This document shows positions 1-9,022 of a stretch of DNA of 64,000 bases, piece after piece. Position 1 is the stretch's first letter. The number at the start of each line of letters is the position of its first letter. The notes beneath the pieces are model-generated. The model did no database searches and was not told the DNA's origin. It worked only from the letters and a program-made list of their open reading frames with translations. The position numbers were made by a program, and so were the translations under genes. This DNA is from Anaerococcus urinomassiliensis (GTDB lineage Bacteria; Bacillota; Clostridia; Tissierellales; Peptoniphilaceae). The stretch covers positions 721,359 to 785,358 of the forward strand of contig NZ_LT635782.1 of NCBI RefSeq assembly GCF_900128425.1, in the 5' to 3' direction.

Positions 1-233
1 GCTGTCTTTACATTCTGGTTAAAGAATAATTCTTCAATAGCAAACTCATCTGGCTTATGCTCTCTTATAATTTCATTTAAATTGTTATACAAAATACTAA
101 GCCTTTCAGGAGTTTTTGTTTTGCTAGACGTTGTAACTACACCATTTTCTATTACTTTAACCTTATTTCCATCAAATTCAACCACGCCATAACCCATGAT
201 TGCAATTCCTGGATCTATTCCTAATATTTTCAT
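1..233 (-). CDS. ruvC: Holliday junction resolvase RuvC (N-terminal part, runs off the window)
   Basis: The translated N-terminus reads MKILGIDPGIAIMGYG, the RuvC opening in which the Asp of GIDPG is the first catalytic acid; EELFF, about 70 residues in, carries the second (Glu). RuvC is the dimeric endonuclease that cuts Holliday junctions after RuvAB branch migration. About 77 of some 160-170 residues are present; the rest lies beyond base 1. The start has no clear Shine-Dalgarno and sits 12 bases downstream of a strong terminator, so its expression is puzzling. Family assignment is secure from the start motif. Confidence 0.9.
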   Translation of the reverse strand, partial: MKILGIDPGIAIMGYGVVEFDGNKVKVIENGVVTTSSKTKTPERLSILYNNLNEIIREHKPDEFAIEELFFNQNVKT

Positions 234-245
234 AATTCTAATAAG

Positions 246-269
246 TAAAAAAGAGCTTATATAAGCTCT
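246..269 (-). terminator. Rho-independent terminator between the unknown gene and ruvC
   Basis: On the minus strand an 18-base perfect palindrome (AGAGCTTAT/ATAAGCTCT, 52-69 of the first line pair) is followed by a run of T. It overlaps the stop codon of the upstream gene and leaves only about 12 bases before the ruvC ATG, too few for a promoter. Confidence 0.8.
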
Positions 270-987
270 ATTGATACCTTTCTAATACTTCTCTTATAAG
301 TCCCCTAAAATAATATTCTGCATAAACGTCTACTATTGACTTATACAAATATGATAAGGACTTATCGTAAATCTTTCTTGTTTGATTTAATGTAATATCT
401 TCAGTATATATAAAATTACTTGTATCAAACCTAAGCTGCTTGTGAGTGCTTTGGTCAATATTTAATATACTGGATCTTATTTTTAAATCGCAAAACTTTC
501 CCATATTAGCCTTTAGGTTTGAAACCAAGCTTTTGTCAGCGTAAATATTGTCCATAAACTTTTCACCTATTTCTCTAACTTTTGGATCAGTTTTGCTAGA
601 ATAGTAGGAGAAATTACGCATCATATATGATACACCAAAACATTCGATAAGCTCATATTCCAAATTATCCACCATCTTTTTATCTCTAAATGCCCTGTAT
701 TGAGCCTTGATAGATATAAGATATTCATATCTATTAATATCACTCGTGATAGAAGCTTCAAGATAATCTATGATTTGATCGATGTTGGATAAATCCCAAA
801 AATATTTTTTAAGATTCTTCATAAAGTAATCTTTAACATAGTAGTCATTTTTGGAAAATTTTACGAAATTTTTATCATATAATAAAGACATAAGAGTGTT
901 CAATGAATATACATCTTCATTTATCAAAAAATTGTATTCAAGTTTTTCAATTATAGGATATTGTTCACTAAACTGTGCCTTCATCAT
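268..987 (-). CDS. hypothetical protein, 239 aa
   Basis: I do not recognise a family. The product is soluble-looking, rich in Tyr, Lys and Ile, with alternating predicted helices and no signal peptide, membrane segment, metal-binding Cys pattern or P-loop. The start may be the first or second of two adjacent ATGs (MMKAQF); a GAGG-type ribosome site precedes them. It is separated from the HAD phosphatase gene upstream by about 180 AT-rich bases and is followed directly by a terminator, so it is probably its own transcription unit. Base composition matches its neighbours. Confidence 0.6.
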   Translation of the reverse strand: MMKAQFSEQYPIIEKLEYNFLINEDVYSLNTLMSLLYDKNFVKFSKNDYYVKDYFMKNLKKYFWDLSNIDQIIDYLEASITSDINRYEYLISIKAQYRAFRDKKMVDNLEYELIECFGVSYMMRNFSYYSSKTDPKVREIGEKFMDNIYADKSLVSNLKANMGKFCDLKIRSSILNIDQSTHKQLRFDTSNFIYTEDITLNQTRKIYDKSLSYLYKSIVDVYAEYYFRGLIREVLERYQ

Positions 988-1168
988 TTTATTACCTCGT
1001 TATACTATTCTATCATAGATTAGCTTATATTTATTTAGATATATTTTCGACCAAAATAAATAAAGCTAAATTATTAGTAATAATATACGTTTAAATCTAA
1101 TTTTTGCATATAATACTAATGATTTAGCCTATAAGATTTTTAAAATAAAATTTTATTCATTATAAAAT

Positions 1169-1912
1169 TTAAAACTTTTTGAATATTACATTCAAATCAT
1201 AAAGATTAAAACTATAGTTAACATCTTTTCTTTCTATATCTATGACTGTCTTGGATCTTAATTCGTCGTCCATATATAATTTGTCAATAAGTTCATAAGA
1301 AGGATTTATAGCGTGTGGATTTCCAACTAACTGAAACATAGTTATATCGCCATTAGTATCACCATAGGCATAAGAACTTTCCAAGTCCAAATTATATCTT
1401 TTGGTTAGGTCCATCACAGCACCAAGCTTGCTTCTGCCATCCCACATTGGACTAACCTTTCCTGTAAATTTTTTTTCTGAATCAAATTCGTATTTGGTTG
1501 CTATAGATTCATCAGCACCGTAAATTTGAGCAAATTGGTTTACAAGAAATTCTGGCGATCCGGATATAAAAAAGATCTTATAGCCATTATTTTTGTGAAA
1601 GTCTACTGCCTTTTTTGTTGTCATATACACTTTGTTTTTATTTTTTTCTATAACTATGTCAGAATATTTGTTGATGGTATCTTTGTCTATGCCAATTAAT
1701 TTTTGTTGGTATACTAAGCTTGCCTTATCTAGGTAATCTTCATAGGCTCCTAGTCTATTTTGATATTTTTCAAAAAGCGGGCCTATCTCTTGGCTCCAAG
1801 CAGATTCAGGAATAATACCATCAGCTGTTAATAACAAAAAATGTTCTATCAACAGACTATTTCTGAACAAAGTACCATCAATATCAAAAAATGCAGCCTT
1901 ATCTCTTTTCAC
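1169..1912 (-). CDS. HAD-superfamily phosphatase, subfamily IB (SerB-like)
   Basis: All HAD motifs are visible: motif I FFDIDGTLF (nucleophile Asp and acid/base Asp near residues 10-12), motif II FISGSPEF (Ser near 117), a Lys in GRSKLGAV, and motif IV AYGDTNGDITMF (metal-binding Asp pair near 185). The helical cap between motifs I and II fits the IB subfamily of SerB-like small-molecule phosphatases. At 247 aa the length is normal. The substrate cannot be told from the sequence; phosphoserine is one candidate. The gene lies 11 bases after the preceding membrane-protein start region, in the same direction, and probably shares its transcript. Confidence 0.85.
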   Translation of the reverse strand: MKRDKAAFFDIDGTLFRNSLLIEHFLLLTADGIIPESAWSQEIGPLFEKYQNRLGAYEDYLDKASLVYQQKLIGIDKDTINKYSDIVIEKNKNKVYMTTKKAVDFHKNNGYKIFFISGSPEFLVNQFAQIYGADESIATKYEFDSEKKFTGKVSPMWDGRSKLGAVMDLTKRYNLDLESSYAYGDTNGDITMFQLVGNPHAINPSYELIDKLYMDDELRSKTVIDIERKDVNYSFNLYDLNVIFKKF

Positions 1913-1923
1913 AATAGCTCCTC

Positions 1924-2472
1924 TTATTTATCTTTAGCCTCAAAAGTTTGTTTTTTACTTTTTGAGGAATTATCTATTCTTTTAGCTTTTACATTATTTT
2001 TTGTATTTATCTTTTTTGTCAAATATTTACTTTCTTGTTCTTTGCCTTTTACTTTTGGTCTTTTTTTCTTAGCTACTCTAGTTTTGTTAGTTTTATTGGT
2101 TATAACTGGCTTATCTTCTTTGGATGATTTTTTATCTTTTTGATTTGATATTTCCATTTCAGATGTTTGTTTTCTTATGGATATTACCAAATCTATTATC
2201 AAGCAAGTGAAAAGTCCTACTAGGGCTGCTGTTCCCAAAAATACAGCTATCCATGATAAATCTAAGCCTCTAGCAGATGTAAATTGTCTTAAACCAATAA
2301 AAAGTATTATCAAAGAAGCGACTCCCAAGCACAATGATGGTATATATTTGATAATTTTTTTCTTATTTAGAAAATGTATAAGGATTGTAATTATTATATT
2401 CATCACTACTATTATTGGTAAAATATTTAGTTTTGATGAGTGTTGACTTATTAAATTGATTATACCTGACAT
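1924..2472 (-). CDS. small membrane protein with Lys-rich cytoplasmic tail
   Basis: Unrecognised protein of 182 residues. Three hydrophobic segments (about residues 15-32, 42-58 and 72-95) are followed by a basic, Ser/Lys/Asn-rich tail of about 80 residues with no predicted fold. I place the start at the ATG beginning MSGIINL rather than six codons upstream, because the upstream codons themselves contain the Shine-Dalgarno AAAGGAGA at ideal spacing. The tail is expected in the cytoplasm by the positive-inside rule and could contact nucleic acid or membrane; this is inference. It lies 10 bases from the phosphodiesterase gene upstream. Confidence 0.6.
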   Translation of the reverse strand: MSGIINLISQHSSKLNILPIIVVMNIIITILIHFLNKKKIIKYIPSLCLGVASLIILFIGLRQFTSARGLDLSWIAVFLGTAALVGLFTCLIIDLVISIRKQTSEMEISNQKDKKSSKEDKPVITNKTNKTRVAKKKRPKVKGKEQESKYLTKKINTKNNVKAKRIDNSSKSKKQTFEAKDK

Positions 2473-2482
2473 TGATTCTCCT

Positions 2483-2953
2483 TTATACATTTATTCTTTT
2501 TATATCTATATTGTCATCTTCTATATTCATTATCAAGAAACCTGGATTATTATCTCTCGGCAGAAAGATTGTACCTGGATTTATTATTAGCATATTACCT
2601 ATATACTTATTTACATATACATGGGTATGGCCATGGATTATAATGTTACACTTATTTTCTTTTGCTTTTTCTATAAGCTTATCATAAGTATAATCTACAC
2701 CATACTTATGGCCATGGCTTAAAAAAATCCTCTGATTTTCTATATCAATTATTTTATCATAAGATTCATTTGAGAAAAAATCATTATTTCCTTTTACTAC
2801 AAAATAGGATATGTCGGTTTCATAGTGGATATTTTCGACATCTTCTACGCCATCTCCGGCATGTATTAAAAGATCAATATCTTCATTTTCTAAAATATAA
2901 TCGCTAATTGGACCATAATTTCCGTGTGTGTCTGATGTTACTAATACTTTCAT
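2483..2953 (-). CDS. YfcE/MJ0936-family metallophosphodiesterase
   Basis: The 156-residue product has the calcineurin-like phosphoesterase motifs in order: SDTHGN near residue 7, HAGDG near 32, KGNNDF near 54, SHGHKYG near 80 and HGHTH near 108. These supply the two-metal centre. YfcE-family proteins hydrolyse phosphodiester bonds; the natural substrate here is unknown. The start codon overlaps the stop of rdgB by four bases (ATGA). A gene of this family directly after rdgB is a common Firmicute arrangement. Confidence 0.88.
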   Translation of the reverse strand: MKVLVTSDTHGNYGPISDYILENEDIDLLIHAGDGVEDVENIHYETDISYFVVKGNNDFFSNESYDKIIDIENQRIFLSHGHKYGVDYTYDKLIEKAKENKCNIIIHGHTHVYVNKYIGNMLIINPGTIFLPRDNNPGFLIMNIEDDNIDIKRINV

Positions 2954-3525
2954 ATGTGCTCTTTATAAAACTTAACAAAGCTTTCAATAGCTTTTGACCT
3001 ATGAGATATTTGGTTAATCTCTTTTTTTGTCATCTGACCTAAAGTTAAATCTGATTCCTTTGGTAAAAATATCTGATCGTAGCCAAATTCATATTGGCCA
3101 ATTTCTTCTTTAGTTATTGTTCCTTCAAGTATTCCCTCAAAGTAATAATCTTTGCCATCTGCACCAATATAGCATACGATTGTCTTAAAATATGCATTTC
3201 TATTATCTTTATCTTTAAGTTCTGAAAGCAGTTTATCCCTATTATCCTTATAGGTTGCATTTTCTCCTGCATACCTATGAGCATATATGCCAGGCCTATT
3301 CTCCAAGGCTTCTACAAATAGTCCTGTATCATCAGATATAGTTGGCACCTTTGTTAGATCAAAGTAGGTTTTTGCTTTTTTATAAGCGTTTTCTTTTAAA
3401 TTTTTTCCATCTTCCACTACATCTATATCTTCTAAATCAAAGTCTCTTGGTGACTTCAAATTATCAATCATAAGTTCTACTTGTTTTAATTTATCTATGT
3501 TTCCCGTTGCGAATAATAGGGTCAT
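2950..3525 (-). CDS. rdgB: RdgB/HAM1-family non-canonical purine NTP pyrophosphatase
   Basis: The protein opens with LLFATGNIDKLKQ, the substrate-binding motif of the ITPase family, followed by SDDTGLFVEAL (catalytic Asp) near residue 68 and the C-terminal SHRSKAI motif. It hydrolyses ITP, dITP and XTP to monophosphates, keeping deaminated purines out of DNA and RNA. I choose the ATG of MTLLFATG as start, because the five upstream codons form its ribosome-binding site (AAAGGAGC). At about 191 aa the length is typical. Confidence 0.92.
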   Translation of the reverse strand: MTLLFATGNIDKLKQVELMIDNLKSPRDFDLEDIDVVEDGKNLKENAYKKAKTYFDLTKVPTISDDTGLFVEALENRPGIYAHRYAGENATYKDNRDKLLSELKDKDNRNAYFKTIVCYIGADGKDYYFEGILEGTITKEEIGQYEFGYDQIFLPKESDLTLGQMTKKEINQISHRSKAIESFVKFYKEHI

Positions 3526-3572
3526 ATTTGCTCCTTTCATAATAACATTTTAGCTTATCTCTTTCAATGATT

Positions 3573-5048
3573 CTAATTACTTTCTATAATTTTGTTGTTG
3601 TTTACAAATGCCTGGTCTAGAGTATCGGCATTTTGGCCACTTTGCTGATCTATTGAGATAAATGCTGTTGAATTTGGTGTTGGTATAGAGAAAAGCGGTT
3701 CTTTTTCTATATTTCCATTATCAATCTTATGAATTAATATCTCATCTGCACTTTGAATTACTATGTAATTATCATTGTTTAATATATGATAATCGATAAA
3801 TTGATTATTTATATTTCTTACTTGGTCTCTGGTAATATTAGAATGTGTATCTTCTTCCACATAATTTCTCATTGGAATCTGAGTAGCTGCTTTTAGCAAG
3901 CTATTTTCAGTATATATAGATGTTTGGCTAACCCAAGATCCCGAATCTCTTACCAAGCCAAAGTTTGTGCTATCAATTTTAATATCAGATTGATCTATCT
4001 TAGAGTCCAGGTTAGTGGCTTCGTTTACTACCATATATTCGAACTGTTCATAGGCATCCTTATCACCGGTAAACTCATCTATAGTTATAAGCCTATTATC
4101 TTCCAATTCATTTGTAGCAACAAAACCATATTTGTTGATGGTGTTGTCAAACAACTGCCTTTGGTATGAGAATGATATATAGTTTTTGTCGACAAAGTTT
4201 AGCCTTATATTCATATCAAAATCTTTAAAGGAATATCTATCAAGATTAGTCTGATCATCCATTTTTTCTTCTAATCTTACAGGAAAGGCCTCTATATTAT
4301 CATATAGACCACTTAATGTACTTTTCTTGCTTCTGACTTTCCAAAACTCATCTTGACCACGCAAAAAGATATCATTAGCTTTAAGATATTTGATGTCCTT
4401 ATCTTTTGGTATTTTAATAAGATAAGTATAGTAGTTGTACTCTACTTGCTTGTTTGATAAGTCTGTTCTTTCCCTTACTCCAAGGAGTAAAGAAGTATCT
4501 TCCTTGATAGCTGAATCATAACTTTCTTTATCTCTATCATCTTTGGCAATTTCTTCGTAAGAATTTATTATATCTGAGTTGACATCATCAGAAACCTTAG
4601 ATAGGTAAACTAAATTATTATCAGCTATATAAAATATTTCTTCATCACTTCTTTTAACAAAATCTCTTGAAAAGAACTGACCCTCTGATGCATTGACCAC
4701 TACGACATTTTCATTTATGTCAATATTATCAAACGAATACCCTTTATTTTCTAGGTACTTATTGAGGTTTACATATTTTGAACTAAAGGATGGTGGATAG
4801 GCATATTCATTTTTTATGGCTACAAGGTCTTTGTTAATATAAAGCCTATCTCCAATTTCTGGGGGCTTAGTATTACTTACACCAGTAATTTCTTCGACTT
4901 TTGTAACTTGCCATGTTCCTTCAAGAATAGGAGAAGTAAGTTCAGGCGTTACTATCAAATCATTTAGCTCTTCTGGCGAATTCTTATTGCAGGCTGATAT
5001 AATTATTCCAATAACAAATAAACAAAAAATCTTAATTGTCTTTTTCAT
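3573..5048 (-). CDS. lipoprotein of unknown function, co-expressed with a two-component system
   Basis: A lipoprotein signal is clear: basic start, hydrophobic core and lipobox IISAC with the lipidated Cys at about residue 20, so the mature protein of about 470 residues sits on the outer face of the membrane. No known domain is recognised; the body is acidic and beta-rich. Its gene overlaps the 3' end of the histidine kinase gene by about 17 bases, which suggests translational coupling. Two ATGs are adjacent; the second is better spaced from GAGG. By analogy with lipoproteins next to WalK-like kinases it may modulate the sensor; that is inference. Confidence 0.7.
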   Translation of the reverse strand: MKKTIKIFCLFVIGIIISACNKNSPEELNDLIVTPELTSPILEGTWQVTKVEEITGVSNTKPPEIGDRLYINKDLVAIKNEYAYPPSFSSKYVNLNKYLENKGYSFDNIDINENVVVVNASEGQFFSRDFVKRSDEEIFYIADNNLVYLSKVSDDVNSDIINSYEEIAKDDRDKESYDSAIKEDTSLLLGVRERTDLSNKQVEYNYYTYLIKIPKDKDIKYLKANDIFLRGQDEFWKVRSKKSTLSGLYDNIEAFPVRLEEKMDDQTNLDRYSFKDFDMNIRLNFVDKNYISFSYQRQLFDNTINKYGFVATNELEDNRLITIDEFTGDKDAYEQFEYMVVNEATNLDSKIDQSDIKIDSTNFGLVRDSGSWVSQTSIYTENSLLKAATQIPMRNYVEEDTHSNITRDQVRNINNQFIDYHILNNDNYIVIQSADEILIHKIDNGNIEKEPLFSIPTPNSTAFISIDQQSGQNADTLDQAFVNNNKIIESN

Positions 5049-6474
5049 CATTTAACCTCGGAATTTCTACAATAACTGAAGTGCCAGATCCATACTTACT
5101 TTTTATAATCATATTACCATCATGAGCCTTAATAATCTCTTCACAAATAGAAAGACCAAGACCCGTTTGAGATTTGGAAGAAGAACCTTTATAGAACTTA
5201 CTAGCAACATATGCTATTTCGTCTTCTTTTATTCCTTCGCCATCATCAGTAATACTTATAGATATTTTGTCTTGATTAACTTCAATTAATATATCAATAT
5301 TGCCATCCTTGTCGGTAAATTTGATGGCATTGTCGATAATATTTATAAAGACTTCTTTCATTCTATTTTTATCTGCATATACCATAAGTGTTTTATAAAC
5401 AGTGGTGAAGGTAAAATTAATATCCTCATTATTGGCCCTAGGACTTAGCTGCGTGTGTACTTCTTTTACAAGTTCTACTATATCTATATTTTTCTTATCA
5501 TACTTAAATTTGCTTGATTGAAGTCTTGAAAAGTCCAGCAAATCTTCCACCATCATGGAAAGCCTATCGCCTTCACTTTCGATTATGCTTAGTCCTTGGT
5601 TAAGCATATCGCTATCGTTTTGAATTTCTTTTGATTGGAGAGTAATAGCCCATCCCTTAATAGATGTAAGTGGCGTTCTAAGTTCATGAGATACTGAAGA
5701 TATAAATTCATTTTTCATATCTTCTCTTCTAATTATATTTTCACTCATAAAATTAAGGGTTCGGCCTAGTTTCGAAAGCTCATCTTTGCCAGTAACTTCT
5801 GCCTTGGCATCAAAATCACCTTGTGCTAATTTTTCTGATACATCAATTAGCTTTAATATCGGTTCAACTAACTTTTTAGATGCAACAAGGGATAGAAAAT
5901 AAGCTCCTATAAGTACAAATATTCCAAATAAAAAATAAAAAAACATATCAGCTTTAACTTTTTTCTTTACCTTGTTTAATGATGAAGTTAGTCTTAGAAT
6001 ACAAGCCTGTTGGTCATTTACCATTAATGGATAGCTAATAGATAGTAGTTCTTCTTTAGTTTTCTCATTGTAGGACTTGTATATGCCTTGTTTTCCTTCT
6101 TTTGATGATAGTACATCAGCTTTCATTAACTGAGAGCCTACTTCATTAGAAGCTTGCGAATCAAACAAAACTATGCCAGAATTGTCTAGTATTTGAACTT
6201 GGCTTACATTGCCCCTATAAAAGGCGTTTTTGTCACCTATTATGATATCCGACAAATCATATTTATTTGTGTAATTGTCAAATATAAGCTGATTAATCTT
6301 TGCTTGGTTGAGCATAGAACCTACTAGGTTTTGCTTGTAATAATTTTGGATACTATTGTAGGCAAATATTTCAAAACCAATGACAACAGTCAGTACAAAA
6401 AACATTATAAATCTAATAATTGTTGACCTGTATGAATTATTAATATTTATATTATAATTATTTTTTATTTCCAT
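5032..6474 (-). CDS. membrane sensor histidine kinase (HAMP, HisKA, HATPase)
   Basis: A 480-residue sensor kinase. Transmembrane helices lie at about residues 18-40 and 177-197 and enclose an extracytoplasmic domain of about 135 residues. A HAMP segment follows (about 198-250), then the dimerisation box SSVSHELRTPLTS with phosphoacceptor His263, an N-box (NIIDNAIKF), a G1-box (DDGEGI) and a G2-box (GLGLSICEEI). The layout is that of WalK/PhoR/ResE kinases. The start overlaps the response regulator gene by 10 bases, so the two form a cognate pair; the lipoprotein gene overlaps its end. The signal is unknown. Confidence 0.92.
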   Translation of the reverse strand: MEIKNNYNININNSYRSTIIRFIMFFVLTVVIGFEIFAYNSIQNYYKQNLVGSMLNQAKINQLIFDNYTNKYDLSDIIIGDKNAFYRGNVSQVQILDNSGIVLFDSQASNEVGSQLMKADVLSSKEGKQGIYKSYNEKTKEELLSISYPLMVNDQQACILRLTSSLNKVKKKVKADMFFYFLFGIFVLIGAYFLSLVASKKLVEPILKLIDVSEKLAQGDFDAKAEVTGKDELSKLGRTLNFMSENIIRREDMKNEFISSVSHELRTPLTSIKGWAITLQSKEIQNDSDMLNQGLSIIESEGDRLSMMVEDLLDFSRLQSSKFKYDKKNIDIVELVKEVHTQLSPRANNEDINFTFTTVYKTLMVYADKNRMKEVFINIIDNAIKFTDKDGNIDILIEVNQDKISISITDDGEGIKEDEIAYVASKFYKGSSSKSQTGLGLSICEEIIKAHDGNMIIKSKYGSGTSVIVEIPRLNDEKDN

Positions 6475-7163
6475 CTATAACCTGTTCCCCATACAGTTTC
6501 AATATATTGAGGTTTTGCTGGGTCTTCTTCTATTTTTGATCTTATTCTTCTTATGTTTACATCAACTATTTTTGTATCATTGCTATAATTTTCACCCCAA
6601 GTTTGAGCCATAATTTCATCACGAGTCATAGCCTTGCCTTTTGATTCTATAAAATTCTTTAAAATCGTAAATTCCGTTGGAGTCACGTCAATTTCCTTGT
6701 CATTTTTATAAAAAGTTTTTGCATATATATCTAGGGTAAATGGTCCATCTGAAAGTGCATTCTTATCTTTTTTATCTTCTACTGATTCTGTTAAGTTAAC
6801 CCTTCTCATCAAGGACCTAACCCTTAATATTAACTCTTGTGGATTGAAGGGCTTGATTATATAATCATCTGCTCCTCTTTCTAGTCCCAATATTTTATCT
6901 ATGTCTTGGCTTTTTGCAGAAACCATAATTATGCCAACTTTTGGAGATTTTTCTCTTATAGCTTGGCAAACTTCATATCCTGATATACCTGGAAGCATAA
7001 CATCTAGTATAGCTACAGCTGGTTTTTCCTCTTCAAAAACCTTAATAGCTTCTTCACCTGTAGCCGCCTCACAAGTTTGATATCCTTGATACTCTAAATT
7101 TATTTTCATAAATTGTCTTATTGAACTTTCATCATCAAGGATTAAAACCTTATTATTTTCCAT
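6465..7163 (-). CDS. OmpR/PhoB-family response regulator
   Basis: The receiver domain shows the acidic pair in LILDDE, phosphorylation site Asp54 in ILDVMLPG and the conserved Lys in IIKPF. The C-terminal winged helix carries LTPTEF-like VTPTEFTIL and the terminal GTGYRW that marks the OmpR family. At 232 residues the length is usual. It is the partner of the downstream histidine kinase (10-base overlap) and overlaps the end of the glucokinase gene by 11 bases, so sugar kinase and signalling genes are co-transcribed. Target genes are unknown. Confidence 0.93.
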   Translation of the reverse strand: MENNKVLILDDESSIRQFMKINLEYQGYQTCEAATGEEAIKVFEEEKPAVAILDVMLPGISGYEVCQAIREKSPKVGIIMVSAKSQDIDKILGLERGADDYIIKPFNPQELILRVRSLMRRVNLTESVEDKKDKNALSDGPFTLDIYAKTFYKNDKEIDVTPTEFTILKNFIESKGKAMTRDEIMAQTWGENYSNDTKIVDVNIRRIRSKIEEDPAKPQYIETVWGTGYRWK

Positions 7164-8055
7164 TGCTCATCCTTTCAAAGGCAATTTTCCCTGCACCTAT
7201 TACTCCTGAATCATTCAAGAACCTAGCTGGTATAACACTTATATTTAGGGTGTTGTTACAATAATCATTGAATTTTTCAATCATTCCATCCCACCAAACT
7301 TCTTTGGAGTTTATTACTCCACCGCCTATTACGATTACTTCTGGATCAAAGATATTTCTTAGACTTGTCAAATAATAAGCTAAGTTAGTTTGATAAGTTT
7401 CAAGAACTTCCATTGCCTTTGGATCTTCATTAACTCTAGATAATATTTCTTCACCAGATAAATCTTCCCCAGTAAGTTTTTTGTAAGTTTTTCCTAGGGC
7501 TGTTCCAGCGCAGTATGCTTCTGCACATCCATGTTGGCCACATGTACAATAATCTCCACCTGGGTATAATATCATGTGTCCAAGCTCAGCACCTTGGAAA
7601 TGAGATCCTGCCAATAATCCACCCTTTTCGTTATATACTGCTCCACCTAAGCCTGTACCAAGAGTAATAATTACTATATCTTTGGCATTTTGTGCTGATC
7701 CAATCCATTTTTCAGCAACTAGGGCAATGTTTGCATCATTTTCTACGAATACTGGCACATCGACAAATTCTTCAACCGCTTCTTTCAAATTTAGGCCTGT
7801 CCAGCCGTCGATGTTTCCAGCGAAAGTTACAACCCCATTTTCTGAATCTATAAAGCCAGGGGTTCCTATACCAATTGCTTTTGCTTCTTTGAAATCAAGA
7901 CCGTAGATTGCCTTTCTAATATTTGATAAAACAACATCTCTACCTTTTTTAGCTTCTGTTTCTATGCTATTTCTCTCAACTATATTGCCGTCTTGGTCAA
8001 TAAGACATGCATTTATCTTAGTACCACCTAAGTCTATTCCTATTACTTTGTCCAT
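7153..8055 (-). CDS. glk: ROK-family glucokinase
   Basis: The N-terminus has the phosphate-binding loop GIDLGGTKI. ENDAN near residue 104 holds the catalytic Asp, and the ROK zinc motif CTCGQHGCAEAY lies near 172, after the His of GHMIL. The ROK signature region GTGLGGA is present. It phosphorylates glucose, probably including the glucose left when the cell degrades glycogen or oligosaccharides, to glucose 6-phosphate in the cytosol. At 300 aa it is somewhat shorter than the common ~320 aa. The gene is immediately upstream of the response regulator. Glucokinase is the likeliest substrate class; another hexose kinase is possible. Confidence 0.85.
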   Translation of the reverse strand: MDKVIGIDLGGTKINACLIDQDGNIVERNSIETEAKKGRDVVLSNIRKAIYGLDFKEAKAIGIGTPGFIDSENGVVTFAGNIDGWTGLNLKEAVEEFVDVPVFVENDANIALVAEKWIGSAQNAKDIVIITLGTGLGGAVYNEKGGLLAGSHFQGAELGHMILYPGGDYCTCGQHGCAEAYCAGTALGKTYKKLTGEDLSGEEILSRVNEDPKAMEVLETYQTNLAYYLTSLRNIFDPEVIVIGGGVINSKEVWWDGMIEKFNDYCNNTLNISVIPARFLNDSGVIGAGKIAFERMSNGK

Positions 8056-8064
8056 TAAATTCTC

Positions 8065-9021
8065 CTACATTTTAAATAGTTCATTTTTCAAATTTTCGAT
8101 ATCATCTATTCTTTTTGACTTGAAAGTTTTACCTCTAAGATAATCTAGCTGGTCGACATGGTCAAAACTAACTTTGTAAGCTAGTAAAACTTGATTGTTT
8201 AGATCAAATCTTTTCTTTACAATTTCGTTAGTTTGTCTATCCCCATATTTTCTATCACCTATGATTGGAGTTCCATTTTTCTTTAAAGAATATCTGATTT
8301 GATGAGTTTTGCCTGTTATTAGCTCACACTCTAACAAAGTGTACTTCTTATTTGTTTCTAAGGGTCTAAACTTTGTTACAATTCTAGAACCATCTTTAGA
8401 TGATTTGATCTTATTCTTGTTTTCATTTTTTGATATTCTAGTATCAATGGTAAAGGCTTCTTTGATTTCACCCTTTACTAAGGTTAGGTAATATTTTGAT
8501 ATTTTATTTTCCCTTATGGCTTTATTTAAGCTCCTTAAAGCGTTAGCATTTTTTGCGCCAATAACCAGACCTGCTGTATTTCTATCTAGCCTATTTACTA
8601 CGGCCGGATTAAAGGTCCTATCAGACTTGTCTACTTGATTGGTTTTATACAAATATGAAAGCATATAGTCAACTAAATTATGGCCGTAATCTTGCTTTTT
8701 TGAGGAGTGAGTCAAAAGACCAGACTCCTTATCCATAATTATAATGTTTTTATCTTCATATACTATATCTAAATTAAAATCACTATCCTTAAAATCAGTT
8801 TTTGTAAGCCATTTATTATAATTTTCATCAGATATATACATCTTTATCTTATCATTTTCGTAAACATAGTCATCTGCTTTGGCTCTCTTATCGTTAATTT
8901 TAAAATTCTTTTTTCTGATATTTTTCTGTATAACAGATAAGGGTGCATTTTCAAAATATTTTCTTAGAAAACGATCAAATCTTTGGTTTCCTTGGTTTTT
9001 GTTTAATGTTATTTCAATCAT
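8065..9021 (-). CDS. RluA-family pseudouridine synthase (RluC/D-like)
   Basis: An N-terminal S4 RNA-binding domain (about residues 1-65) is followed by the RluA catalytic domain with VNRLDRNTAGL, whose Asp is the nucleophile near residue 135, and the GKTHQIRYSL motif near 245. Such enzymes isomerise specific uridines in 23S rRNA. I set the start at the ATG of MIEITL. The longer reading needs a TTG and overlaps the upstream gene, whereas this ATG follows that gene's TAG stop by one base, so re-initiation is likely. It is one of two RluA paralogs in the window; the exact target uridines are unknown. Confidence 0.88.
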   Translation of the reverse strand: MIEITLNKNQGNQRFDRFLRKYFENAPLSVIQKNIRKKNFKINDKRAKADDYVYENDKIKMYISDENYNKWLTKTDFKDSDFNLDIVYEDKNIIIMDKESGLLTHSSKKQDYGHNLVDYMLSYLYKTNQVDKSDRTFNPAVVNRLDRNTAGLVIGAKNANALRSLNKAIRENKISKYYLTLVKGEIKEAFTIDTRISKNENKNKIKSSKDGSRIVTKFRPLETNKKYTLLECELITGKTHQIRYSLKKNGTPIIGDRKYGDRQTNEIVKKRFDLNNQVLLAYKVSFDHVDQLDYLRGKTFKSKRIDDIENLKNELFKM

Positions 9022-9022
9022 A

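Noticed and set aside
1140..1175. AT-only hairpin after the HAD phosphatase gene as a terminator
   Set aside because: TAAATTTTAT/ATAAAATTTA can pair but has no G-C pairs and would be a weak terminator; not called.
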